A stretch of 64,000 nucleotides of DNA from Kudoa neothunni (lineage: Eukaryota; Cnidaria). The position numbers and the translations under genes were made by a program. The notes beneath the pieces were generated by a model that saw nothing but the letters and a program-made list of their open reading frames with translations, was not told where the DNA came from and made no database searches. Location: NCBI GenBank assembly GCA_964304625.1, contig OZ199838.1, positions 6,138,001 to 6,202,000 on the forward strand. Direction: 5' to 3'. Of this stretch, positions 1-21,862 are shown in pieces. The number at the start of each line of letters is the position of its first letter. Positions within the stretch are counted from its first letter, which is position 1.

Positions 1-1970
1 CTTCACACTCACTTTCCGAAGAGGAATAATTTTCAGACGAAATGGAAAGAATCAACATTGATATTGATGTTCTTACGAGTAAAGATGGTATTCAATGGAG
101 TGTTTCAAAGCCTCGTCCAACAGAGGCTCGGAGAATAAAATATATCCACTTCCTACGCTCAAACAGAAATAGAAAACATGCTGGACTATTTTTTATTATT
201 TTCGAATGATGAAATCAGTAACGAAATCGTTTTGTTTACAATTAGGTTTGGAAAACATCACTTAGGCGGCCAATGGTACGATCTTGATTTGGTAGAAATT
301 AGGAGATATTTAGGATTGTTAATCCTCATGGTCACCCATAAGGATAGAGAGGAGCATAAAGTGAGTTATTAAGCCAGAAGGAAGAGAAATCCATCGGCAA
401 TTATTTTCACTTCGACGCTTCGAACATATTTCCCGAGCACCGCATTTCGATAACTATAATACACGAGAAGAACGTAAACAATTAGACAAATTCAGGGCCA
501 TTCGTGATATAAGGGAGAAGTGAGTTGACGTGCTACCAAATGTTTTGTTCCGACCGAGGATGTTACTGTCGATAAATAATTGGCTTCGTTCCGGGGAAGA
601 TGTTCTTTCCGCCAGTATATATATGTGCCCATGATGCCGGCAAAGTATGGAATAAAATTTTTTCTACTGGTCGATCCAATCGCCAATTTCGTTTGTAATG
701 CTAGCGTTTGCTTGGAAAACAATAATTCTGAGACGAACTGACAAACTAACGTAGGTAAAAACATCGTACTTAACCTTACAACTCATTTGTTTGATTACGG
801 CCGAAATGTTGTGGAAAATAATTTCTTCTTATCAATGTCTCTCGCGAAGAAATTGTTGGAAAGAAAGTTTCCGTTTTTGGGAACAATGAGAAAAAACGAA
901 AAAGGGATACCATCTTGTATTCAACCTTCAAGAAAAAGGCCTCTTTATTCCAGCATTTTTTGTTTCACAATAAATATATGCTGTTATCATATTTGGCAAG
1001 AAAAGGCAAGTCTGTGGTTCTTCTAACTTCCAACACGCACGATAACTCTCTCAGGAGAATACTTTAAAGTTCGAACCGCAATTAATATTGGATTATAATA
1101 AAACTAGGCGCGGCTTATATAATGTCGGCAAGATCCTCACATCGGTTTCTGTTCATCGATTTACAAGGAGATGGACCCCTATAAGTATTCTTTAGCGTAA
1201 TCGATTTGTCATTGGTGAGTGCTTTTGCATTGTGTAAAGAAATATTTGGTGAATCGAATAATAGACGAACCTTCCTAACGGAGATCGCAAAGCAACTGTA
1301 ATAAACCGTTGTTGGTCAAACAATCTACCAATGTACCGGCAAAAAGGAACTTCAATAAAGCAAAACATTTCCCATCTGGAGCCAAGCGTAAACATAAAAA
1401 GCGCACGATGTGAGTTTTGTCCTCGAAAAAATTGATAAAAAAAAACTACAAGATGATGCTCTAAATGCTACAAATTTTAATTTTCCAATACATTCTTCAA
1501 ACAATTGTTTAGATTGTTCAAAATAAATATTCCCTAAAATTAACGTTTTTGCGCTGAACGCTGTATTTAATTACTTGGATGAGTCTAACCGTGATATAAA
1601 ATTACGACATACAGATTTATAATGAATTACTAGTGGAGCAGATTAAGCTACAATTACCTAGCGTGAGGTATGTAAATTTATTTAAATTATGCTAATAAAA
1701 AACATTATATATATGAATTAAAAGAGTTTTTTAAATTTAAACGTAAAAAAAGGGGTGGGGGTAATTTCTACACCAGAGTACTTTGGAAGATAAAAATGAA
1801 ATGAATTTTTTAATATAAAGTATTTAAAGAATATTTTAGTCTAAAATTAAAAGGAAATGTATGTTACAGGAATGCATAGAATCTTAAACGCCAACAGTTA
1901 CAACGTAGGAAGACATGAATGTTAAAATCGCATTGAGGTAGACTCTAAACCAAAATCATCGAAGGGTTAA
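1..1970 (+). mobile_element. piggyBac transposon remnant, 5' part outside the window
   Basis: The plus strand carries pieces of a piggyBac (DDE_Tnp_1_7) transposase in changing frames: an N-terminal piece at 178-372 (DYFLLFSNDEISNEI), a block at 545-700 that matches the DEQLVSFRGRC region of the better copy at 6907-9400, a block at 787-960, and the remains of the C-terminal Cys-rich domain near 1408-1520. The catalytic positions are lost: the first Asp motif contains a stop, the second reads VENNFF where the better copy has VADNFF, and the third reads RGLYNV where it has GGVDTV. A right terminal repeat ending GAAGGGTTAA lies at 1961-1970, so the TTAA target site is visible. The left end is beyond the window. 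This is a dead and fairly old copy. The family is clear from alignment with the other copies in the window. Confidence 0.85.
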
Positions 1971-4149
1971 CATGGGAATATATTAAAAATAAGCTGAATT
2001 AAATATGAGATACACTTTGGGTGAGCAAAATGGTTGTGTACGCATATGTGAAATGCAATTTAAATTTTCCTGTAGCACGTTCTCCCATCATCAGCTCTAA
2101 CGGATGTTTATCGCATGTGTCAAAGTTTATTTTTCTTATAGATACTTCTCGAAAACTTTGTTTTTTATGCACATTATAAATACCTTATTATTTCGCATCG
2201 TTTATAAAACGTACTTTAATTATTAATTTTATTTTAACTGAACTTAAACTTCGGGTCAGCATTGTCAAGCGAATTTTTAAATCTTAAATCCGCCCAGTAC
2301 CTGTATGATTTTTTTCTCCTTCATACACACTCATGAAGAAATAATTAAAATTGGTATATGAACTTCGATTAAAAAACTTTTTTTCTGTATCACATGATGA
2401 AGTGGCTAATAGCAATAAATCTTTTTTTCCTATTTAGATAATTGTTTTGATATTTCGTTCTTAATGGTTCGCATATAATAAAACCACCCCAATAAATTTT
2501 TTTAGTAGTTTCATTAAATGTTATCGATATACTCAATAGCTAGATAAACCAATTGAGGTTTAATAATCGAATGTTTTTTTCATTTGATTTAAAAGTATAC
2601 CGCTAATCTGAAATTAATTAGGGTTCATTGTGGGTCACATTTAAGCTCATTGAGGGCCGGAGTTTCTGCAATCTTAATGTAGGGTCTTAGTAAACCGACA
2701 ACATCAATTATCGGTGCAGCAAATACCATGACAAAACCCGCGTGGCGCTACTTCCTATTTTACTGATCGCGTAAAAGCATGTTAGATTGCTTTTCATCAT
2801 TTTCACAAACATAATTTGTGAATAAATAGTCGAATATATCAATTTATGTAAGATTTCATTTTAAAGAGGACCAAATTTCATAATTAAATATATTCAAATA
2901 GATTACATTTCTTTTTATGATTCTATAAATTTTTTTTAAAGAGTAAATGAAAGTTTACCATACTTATTTGAATTAACCGTCACATGTGAATAATTAAATC
3001 CTTACGAAATATAAACATTAATTAATTAATTTTATAATATATTACTAAATTTTTAGGTGACTAAAATAAAGAATACTTGTGTAGCTACTTTCTTATTTAT
3101 TTCTAAAGCATATTGACTAAAGAACGTCGTGGGGTCCAATTGACCCCATGCCATTCTTAAAGATTAATTTTTCTTTCTACACCTAATTTTTATTCACTTG
3201 GCTTAAGGTTCTCAAAAAATGCACACTATTAACAGCTAGGAGATTAATTATAATTTTAAGAATTTCCGATTATTACATACTTAATATTGGGTAAATTAAT
3301 TATGGTTTTGAGTCAAAAAGGCACCAATGTCCTTAGAGGGTTAAAAATATCCTTATTCATTATCATTTTAGATCAATTCAGTATTTTTTGTCCCCTCTTT
3401 TATTGTTGCGTAACTGAAAAAAATATCGTGCGTATATCTACCAACTTAAAAACGGAGAAATATATTAAAATGGAATTACACGATAATAATATATGCATCC
3501 TCCTGTGGAATTTGAAAATGAAAATTGTGCGTATTGTTTTTTGGCGCAAATTATTAACTGGCGAGAATAATATTAAAATACTGTATCAAACTGTAAATAT
3601 TCCCTTAAAAGAACCCACTTTGACGATTATTATCTTTAGCTACATACAAAAACTTAGTCGATAGCGAAATAATATAAGAATAGCCTTTTTATTGACAAAA
3701 TTTTAACGAAATTTAGGATGAAAAACTATTTTTTAAAATTTAACTCGCGAAGTTAATAAATTTTCTTAAGAAGTAATTTTCGACATAGCATAACGCATCA
3801 AATGTGAAGCATATTCCGAAATATTGACACGTGGATTTATAACGAAACCCCAGCCATAAGATATTATATTTCACCTGTGATCTATTATACAAAAATTTTG
3901 AGTAGAAATTAAACTAATAGTTCCCAAGAAACAAAGTCGCCTACAGAATACTAAATTTTTATCGGCAGGTTAATGTTCGTGGAACATTAACGATCTGCCA
4001 GTAACATTTACTTACAGAGTTTAGAAACCAATTTACCTAGTCATAGAATTGTATTCAAATTATAAAATTAACAAATAGATTTCTCTTCTATTTGTAAGAC
4101 TTAATATTCTACTAAAGAAAGCCATAATATTTCGCGAGAATGTCGCAAC
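1971..4149. other. gene-free AT-rich stretch with one small TTAA MITE
   Basis: I see no coding exon with a recognisable product here. The longest open frame (3287-3664) is low-complexity, AT-driven and overlaps a transposon end, so I do not call it a gene. The only structured element is the short TTAA-type repeat at 3112-3347, listed separately. Confidence 0.6.
3112..3347. repeat. short piggyBac-like (TTAA) MITE
   Basis: The right end reads CCTTAGAGGGTTAA, whose reverse complement TTAACCCTCTAAGG matches the ends of the other TTAA elements in this window. The left end is worn, but it carries the same subterminal hairpin, GGGGTCCAATTGACCCC, at about 3131-3147. The element has no coding capacity. 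The left boundary is an estimate. Confidence 0.45.
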
Positions 4150-5266
4150 CAATGTCGCCAACCAAAATCGGACAAATCAGATTTTTTGTAAAAACGGAAC
4201 TAATATTTAATTATATGTATAAATATTACGTTAATTAATAATTAACTCAGAAACTTCAAATTTATGACATCATTTTGTTAATGTGTTAAAAAAATTCTTC
4301 ATTAGAACAAGATTATCTAATGTAGAGCACAACATTCTATTTCTTCTGATTTTTTCGATAATTCCATAAGAGAAAATGCTCTTTCCGGAGAAGCGTTAAT
4401 CAGAGCTAGAGGAAATAAAGATATGCCATATTTTCCGATAGAATTAAAATTATTTGGCGATAAACAATGGTCAAAAAAGCGACTGTTAATAATTTAGTCA
4501 AACAAACTTTGTTTTTGAGCCTATTCAATTCCTTTAATTTCAAACAATTCTATTACAGTCTATCGTTCGACATTTGAATTTTACGTAACAACTATACCTA
4601 GATGAGGTTTTATTTGTATGTGCGACCATTCGTTCATTGAAATTAAGAAAAATTAGTAAAGTAGATAATATTTAGTTAAATTTTAATTTGTTTAGGTAAT
4701 ACCTAAAATTAGGATTTTTTGACAATTGTTAACAAACATTTGTAGTGATAGCTTAGCATTGGATATCATCAACACCAGAGCCTTTTATTTAAATTCAAAA
4801 ATTCAGAATTCAAACACAAAAATATCTTCGAAATAATTCCAAAATGATTCGTGGTCATGACAAAACTGTGTATTGTCGCTAATAATGGTAAATAATCCAA
4901 AATATTGGTATTAACAGGAGAATAAAATTTACAAATGTGTTCATTTTGATAAATTTTTGACATGTTTTTCTAAGCTCAATTTTTGTATTAAGTGGGCTTT
5001 AAAAATTATTAAAATTCCTAATTGTATCTTGTTTTTGGTGAACTTCTATTGAAGAAATTTTAATTTTAAATAAGGCATTGTTCCAAGTATAAAATTTTCT
5101 ACTCGAAGATTTCTCGTAATGAAATCAGCGACGATTAGCTTCCATTTTTTGTGAATTTGCAAAAACTCCGTATCTTTGAAACTTTGTTTTGCGATTATTC
5201 AGTCTTTCGAAGAACAAGAGTAAAAATAGGACACATGGAAAAAATCGGACAATTTTGGCAACACTG
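4150..5266. mobile_element. non-autonomous hAT element (copy 1) with 8-bp target duplication
   Basis: The element begins CAATGTCGCCAACC and ends GGCAACACTG, whose reverse complement CAGTGTTGCC is a typical hAT terminus. It is flanked on both sides by the same 8 bp, GTCGCAAC (4142-4149 and 5267-5274), the duplication length expected of hAT transposition. A second copy of the family lies at 53786-54698. Shared blocks include the motif AAATCGGACAA near the start and a block around 4310-4450. No transposase frame is present, so it was mobilised in trans. It ends only 23 bp before the FITM start codon and so forms that gene's immediate upstream region. Confidence 0.85.
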
Positions 5267-5289
5267 GTCGCAACGGGTAGAAAACGGCA

Positions 5290-6027
5290 ATGACCTACCT
5301 CATGTGTGCGCGCATATACAACATGAAAAATATTGAGTGGTTCGTGGTATTTGAATTGATCTATTTGTGTGTGGTATTGCTAGTGGCACAGGATGTTGGA
5401 AACTACCTAGGGCCAAAGATAAAATCAAAGTTAACAAAAAAATTTATCTTGAATGAATTATTTATCAAATCTGGACTTCTAATCACATGCTACACATTGT
5501 TCTTCTCGGTGATCATATCCTATTTTATATTGGGTGTACGAAATATGAAAAATCTTACCAAAAGAATTCTCACTACTTGCTACTATGTATTAATGTGGAT
5601 GATGGTGTTGAAATTTTTCGATAAATTTGAGTATTTATCCGGCCATTGCCAAAATTCCCCACATCTTTCATCACCTTCACGGTGTAGATCCGAAAATAAA
5701 AAATGGATTGTAGTCGATTTGTCAGGCCATTGTTTTCTGTTATCGATGTCATCGTTGGTGTTGTTGTCAGAGTTGGGAGCATTTTTGCGTCTTTCCTCCG
5801 CGGTGCATTCTAGCCATAGTGTCAGTTTACTTTACCTCGACAAAATCACCAAATCCACTCTCTTCATTATTCCATTTTGTTGGAATGTGCTATATTTCAT
5901 CACGTGCGCATACTTTCATTACACGGGAGAAAAAGTTGGAGGCACTATTGTTGGGATTTTATGTTATTATATAATTCAAAAACTATCTACTATGAACGTA
6001 ACGTGGATCTATGGTCCCTCATATTAA
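5290..6027 (+). CDS. fat storage-inducing transmembrane protein (FITM/FIT2 family)
   Basis: A single open exon encodes 245 residues, close to the roughly 262 of human FITM2. FITM proteins are ER membrane proteins that act as acyl-CoA diphosphatases and help lipid droplets bud. The family signature is clear: an ExxSGxC-type segment around 114-120, then DLSGHCFLLSMSSLVLLSE at 143-161 (compare DISGHSFLL in vertebrates), and YFHYTGEKVGGT at 208-219. These supply the two family catalytic histidines, here His147 and His210, both kept. About six hydrophobic segments are visible, near residues 15-37, 58-82, 93-110, 147-166, 190-209 and 216-232. An in-frame Met at residue 12 (5323) could be the true start. 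A hAT MITE ends 23 bp upstream. The frame is uninterrupted and looks functional. Confidence 0.85.
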   Translation: MTYLMCARIYNMKNIEWFVVFELIYLCVVLLVAQDVGNYLGPKIKSKLTKKFILNELFIKSGLLITCYTLFFSVIISYFILGVRNMKNLTKRILTTCYYVLMWMMVLKFFDKFEYLSGHCQNSPHLSSPSRCRSENKKWIVVDLSGHCFLLSMSSLVLLSELGAFLRLSSAVHSSHSVSLLYLDKITKSTLFIIPFCWNVLYFITCAYFHYTGEKVGGTIVGILCYYIIQKLSTMNVTWIYGPSY

Positions 6028-6906
6028 TTCTCGATGATTCGTTGTGTTTTTTGTCATTCATCTATTAGCTTATGATTTATTCGGATCACATTATTTTATT
6101 ATTACATCAACTAGTATTTATTGATGCGCAAAGCTAGCTGATCGGTTTGAGTCAGGGGTCACGAAATTTTTTGACTGACGGGTCAAATTTTTGATTTTCT
6201 TAATCCTCAAGACCGGCTTAGAAAAATAATTTTTTCTGAGAAAATAGTTATGAAAATGAAGCAGAGATAATATAACTATAAAATAATTATGAATTTTTGT
6301 TTCAATATGCAACGCGAAACTGATCCCTGTCTTATAAAGTTAATCCCATCTTGGCAAAAATGGAGTAATTCCAATCATAAGAAATGCATTAAGATGTTCA
6401 CCTGACAGCCGATCCTTGCGATGGAATTTAGTATACAATAGGTGACCACTCGTTCGTAACCCCAATGGTGGGGGTGGGAAAACTTTTTTAGTCAGCGGGC
6501 CGCACCCATAAAAAATAGCCTTTTTACTGATAAAAGATAGAAATTGTTTGAAAATCCATTCTTTATAGATTATATATGTTTTTATTAATTAAAATAAATT
6601 TGAATATTTTCCTAAACATTTTTACTTATTACAACCCTAAGTATTACTTACACAAGAAGAAATTTCCAAATCGTATGAACTTTTAAATACCTCTTATTCC
6701 TAAAATTTGAAATAATTCGTCTTCTTAAAAACAACATAAAATATTCTAATTATAAAATTTTCCATAATAATTTAATTTAATAAGGAGCTTTTTCATTCGC
6801 GAGCAATTAAAAACAAACGTCATAAAAAACATACTACTAAATAAAAGGAGCTAATGTGATTTATGAGACTGGCAGTTACCGTTAAAAAACTTTTCAAAAT
6901 AAGGTT
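6028..6906. other. gene-free stretch with two hAT end fragments
   Basis: Two fragments resembling hAT ends are visible: CAGGGGTCACGAAATTTTTT from 6153, followed by GACTGACGGGTC, and a diverged same-orientation match at about 6470-6510 (AACTTTTTTAGTCAGCGGGC). Their spacing is about 320 bp and no convincing target duplication is seen. The rest is AT-rich DNA with nothing recognisable. Confidence 0.45.
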
Positions 6907-9400
6907 TTAACCCTCCAACGGATGAAAAAACGACCATCTTCCAACGGGCCTTGAGGTAAAAAAGACCCCAGATTTTTTTGATTTAATGTATGCAGAAAAT
7001 TATTATAAACTTATGAGGAAAATATGGAAAAATTCTGCCCAAGTAACGTTGAGAAAACAATCAATTACTTCATAATTAATCTTCAGTAATCCTCTTCGGC
7101 AAGATTAAGCAGATATCGCGATAAATCGTTTGTATAACGTATAATATGTTTTGTCTTATTTGAAATAATGAAAAATAACATTTTAGCAAAAAATAAAAGA
7201 TAAAATATTTTCAAGGGTCCCTAATAAATTTGGTTTTTAATAGCTAGCAATTTAGACATTTATTTGACGAATGGGCGCGACAATAGAAACTTCCACATTT
7301 TGAGCATTTGGGTGAGGTTTTGTTATCGTTTTCACGAGGACAATGTTCACATCTTCGTTTAGAAGTATTTGAATCTGCAAAGTTGTATGTTTCCATAGAA
7401 GTTGGATGAGATCTTTTTAAACATTTTTTCATTTGGGAATTTCTTTCCAAAGGAGGTTTATACAACTCTCCAACCATTTCTTTCAGAAAATCACGTCTCA
7501 ATTTTGTGAAATCGTTAAATATGTGTTTATACCGACAAAATAAATTTATCAAAGTCAAATCCAACGTATTATAAAAGACCACCATGGGCCAGCATCGATT
7601 AAATCTGCGGACCGAGATGGAAGCCAACATCCGATCCACGGTATCTACTCCTCCTTTGGAACCATTATAATCCACTATTGTTTCAGGCTTTTGTTTATGT
7701 GTATCGTTGGTTATGTTGGTGTTGGTTGTTCCTGAGGATAAGAGAATCACTGCTCTTCTTTTTTTGTTGACATGAAGTGATCATATATTTTTTAAAAAAT
7801 GTAAACATAGTGCTGAATAAGGATCGATTTCTAGACGGAAGAACACACGGTGGTAAATCTCTCTTATTGTGTCGAATTGTTCCAAGGTATGTCAGACGTT
7901 TGTCTAACAGCTTCTCGGCTAATCTAAGGAAAGAGAAGAAATTATCTGCAACTATAGTTCTTCCTGAGTTATACAAGTGAGCTGTAAGGGAAAGCACAAT
8001 ATTCTCACCAACACCATAGTTTTGGCTAGCTTGAGTTCCGTTCTTTCCTAGATAGGGAGAAATGTTTACAACATATTTGTGGACTGGATCGACAGCTAGG
8101 AAAAACTTTAGGCCATATTTCAACGGCTTCATCGGCATATATTGTCTAAATGAGCATCTTCCTCTAAACGAGACTAACTGCTCGTCAACGGTGACATTTT
8201 CACCGGGAAAAACATATGGGTAGAGTCTCAATCCACATGTTCTATATGTTGCGCATTGGACAAAATTTATCCAATTCTCTTCTTTCAGATCTGGTGCTTG
8301 GATTATCAAAATGAATACATCGTAGAATCTGGCGAAAACGATTAAATGAAAAGATTTCGCGGTACATCTCTCTCCCTTCCTTTAAACCAAACATTTCTAA
8401 AAGAGGTTGCTCTCTGTCTTTGTAGACAGCCATCAAAATTAATGTTCCGAAAAATCCTCTTAATTCAACGTTGTCTAAATCATTCCATAAATCAGAAAAG
8501 TGTAACTTCCCGTGAACGTTCGTTTGTTTGTTTTATTATTTCCTGGCAAATTTCATCAGTGAAGAATATAAAAAAACAGTCCAACACGTTTTTGACTCTT
8601 TGTATGCAATAAGCTGTTGGTCCAGGACGAGGATTCATGATATTCTCCTTCAGCATTTTTGATGGAGGTGGCTTATTCAATGTCTAAAGTATTCCACTTT
8701 TGCTTGTCGTAGAATCCGCAGGATGTTCGCAATCTGATGTATCATCGGATTCTTCGGAATATTCAAAAATCGTGTCATTAATGTCGCTATTTAAAGGTTG
8801 ATATTCATCGCTAAAATCCCCAGACGGTGCCATGATTATCTCAATGTGCGCAACAAACGATAAAATTGGTGTATATTTCGCGTTAACTCTCATATACGAT
8901 CCTAAGGCTTAAATTATCTATAGCTTATTTTGTAGGGGATTATTTATTGCTAGCATACGGAGGTAATATGTTAATTTTGTTTGTATTTAGCTAATAAACA
9001 TTGACCTTGCGGTATTCATATAAACGATGGTTACGATATGTTGCGATTACATACTTAATCGGATTACGGCGGATTATATTGATTAATAATTGCTGAATTT
9101 GACAGTATTTATTAGGCAGATTTTTTTTTAAATTTCCAAATCATCTTATAATAATTTTCTACATACATCAAATCAAAAAAAAACTGGGGGCTTTTTTACC
9201 CCAAAGCCCGTTGGAAGATAAAAATTTTGTTCAATAAGAAATAATCAATATTCCACATAAATATTTTTATAAATCTATTTATTAAAATAATTTAGGAGAA
9301 TAGACGAAATTTTAAGTATCCCAGATAATTATTAAATATTCTATGGACAAATTAAAATCGTTTTGGGGTCTAAAAGACTCCAAGCCCGTTAGATGGTTAA
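6907..9400 (-). mobile_element. piggyBac-family transposon, both ends present
   Basis: The 2494-bp element is bounded by TTAA on both sides (6907-6910 and 9397-9400). The left end reads TTAACCCTCCAACGG and the reverse complement of the right end reads TTAACCATCTAACGG. Subterminal copies of the same motif lie just inside (CTTCCAACGGGC at about 6938, GCCCGTTGGAAG at about 9207). Length, TTAA target and CCC ends are those of classical piggyBac elements. It encodes one transposase on the minus strand (7244-8833), described separately. It is the best-preserved autonomous-type copy in the window and lies between FITM and dynamin A. Confidence 0.9.
7244..8833 (-). pseudogene. piggyBac transposase (DDE_Tnp_1_7), lightly broken
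   Basis: The minus strand encodes a nearly full-length transposase of about 530 residues in four or more pieces: an acidic N-terminus (MAPSGDFSDEYQPLNSD, from 8833), the block with NPRPGPTAYCIQRV (to 8492), 8436-8242, 8309-7695 and 7750-7244. All three catalytic Asp motifs survive: VTVDEQLVSFRGRC, IVADNFFSFL and GGVDTVDRML. The C-terminus keeps the Cys-rich DNA-binding module (CEHCPRENDNK, then CSKCGSFYC and a final CLNC). The breaks are a TAG where related copies have Trp (near 8686), a frame change near 8492-8436, one near 8300-8250 and one near 7750-7700. The few breaks suggest recent inactivation. Related broken copies are at 1-1970 and 41965-47490. Confidence 0.85.
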
Positions 9401-10653
9401 GATAGGCCACTTCCTTTTAACTATTGAAACGATTAAATCCAAGTTGAAAGAAATAAGCTTTGAATCATATTTATATTCTGATTAAAACTATTTTCACTCT
9501 TAATTCAAATAAATACCGTCTTACTTATTGAGACTCAACATTATTATTTATTTCTCAAGATGTGTTGTAAACATATCTTTGTGTAAATCAATAATGTATT
9601 ACCGAACTTCATTTGAGTTACCTCCTGTTAGTGTCATGCCTGAGCAGTCTAATATTGACACTAAAATGGCGTAGAAGTTTCTATTTTGTTACGTTCAGTT
9701 AAAAACAAAAACAAAGCCGAAATAGATTTATCTATTACATCCACTGTTTGAAGTTTTGTTTGGATAAGTTTAATTGGTAATGTCTCCCGACATGGTTACG
9801 ATATTTTTAACATATATTTTATTGGTCAAAAGATTGTTTCATCTATATTCCAAAAGTTAGGATCATACTCAATCATTATAGTAGAAAATTACTGGGGTCG
9901 CTGACCGATCCCTTTGGAAGCACACGTAAGTTTTTGAGAACGGTCCTTCGAGGGTTAAGAAAACTAAATTATTAGGAGGAATGTAAATCAGAAAAATGCT
10001 GTGCGGGCGAATTTATTGGGTAGAATTAAGAATTATGAACCATTATCTGTGGTAGTTTGTTGGATTACTGACTCAGAGATGGTTATAATCGAAATATATA
10101 AGCTTTAGCTTCCCTGTAAAATTTTATCAACGGCAAATCAAACAATATTTTTCATAGAATATTTCCTAATATACCAAAACAAACATAATTTGATTTTTTA
10201 TTAATTAATAAAAATTGAGAACTTGTTAGAATAAAAAATATTGTTTTTTATAAATCAAGTTATTTCAATATATTTTATCACAAAAGAAGCAACATTGAGT
10301 GTATATATTGTTGATTTTAAGGAGAATAAGAATAATACAAGTATTTTTATTGAAGGAAGTAGGTTAAAAAGTTTTTTAATGCAGTTGTAACTCAGTAGAC
10401 TAATAAATAATAAAAAAGTCGTGAGATAATAAATAAATGCCTATTTATATAAACTTTGTTTTGTTATTCTCCACACTTAGGCAATATTTATTATTCGGTG
10501 CCCCAAACATGGTCTTTACTGTTAATCATCTGAATGCGGCCAGGATTTAATGGATGCATCATATACTTGATCCTATATGAATTTTATCTCGCAAAAATTA
10601 TTTGATAATCGTGATTTAATAAAAAATATTTCTTACGCTCATTAAAAGAAAAA
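9401..10653. other. intergenic region upstream of dynamin A
   Basis: The stretch has no recognisable exon. A TTAA-element right end lies at 9943-9958 (GTCCTTCGAGGGTTAA), reverse complement TTAACCCTCGAAGG, but I could not find its matching left end. The last few hundred bases before the dynamin A start (10654) are AT-rich and presumably hold its promoter. I see no specific motif to mark. Confidence 0.45.
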
Positions 10654-21118
<10,465 letters not shown>

Positions 21119-21862
21119 ATAGTAACCTATCGTCGTAGATGTTGTCAATAGAAACAGTACCCACATGAACCTTACCAATGAAATATTTTTAATATATACA
21201 CTTTAATCTGGTTTAATTGATAATTTTTATCTACTTTTATATTGGCTTATTCTCATTATTTCTACAGCCTACAAGAGTATCTTTATTTTGTTAAGATAAA
21301 ATATGTGACTGTGCTTGCCAACTGAATTATGTATTACGATAGTCGGCATTTTTAAACATGTGAGCTAACAAAATGGTGAACATTTTTATGGACGATGAGA
21401 TTTTTTATGATATAAAGCAGGTGCGGTATATTAACCTACGGAGTTCTGATAGGTCAGACTGTATCAATTCACGCGGTAAGAATCTCGTTATAGTCACACG
21501 CATCCCCTCACTTTATCTTTCTGTAAAGCGAGGAAAATTAAACAATTGCCAATCTAATCCTAAACGTACCCTTATTAGCGCGCCGATAATTCTGGGGTTG
21601 TGATATATATATTACCTAAAGCTCGCATGAAAATTTAGACATTTACTTAAATCATTAAAATTAGAATGAATTATACCTTCGGATGATTCGCATAGTACTC
21701 CATAAAATATCCACTTATATGGTGCCTCGAGAAAGTATTCGCCTCATCTATTGAAGTAAGATTCTCCTTTTGTAGAGTCACTCTACACATTGTAATACAA
21801 AATATTAAATGCCATTATTTGGCATCCAGTGATTCATCATTTTAAAATTAGACAATACCATA
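21119..21862 (+). other. dynamin A 3' flank with one unassigned 76-residue ORF
   Basis: An AATAAA overlaps the dynamin A stop region (about 21114) and could act in its 3' end formation. An open frame at 21373-21603 (starting MVNIFMDDEIFYDIKQV) is less AT-biased than its surroundings and contains a possible splice donor at GGTAAG (about 21475). I cannot link it to any family or to neighbouring exons, so it may be chance or an isolated exon. Confidence 0.3.

Noticed and set aside
3287-3664. 125-codon open frame
   Set aside because: Composition is AT-driven with long Ile/Leu/Lys runs, it starts inside a TTAA-element end, and no family pattern is visible.
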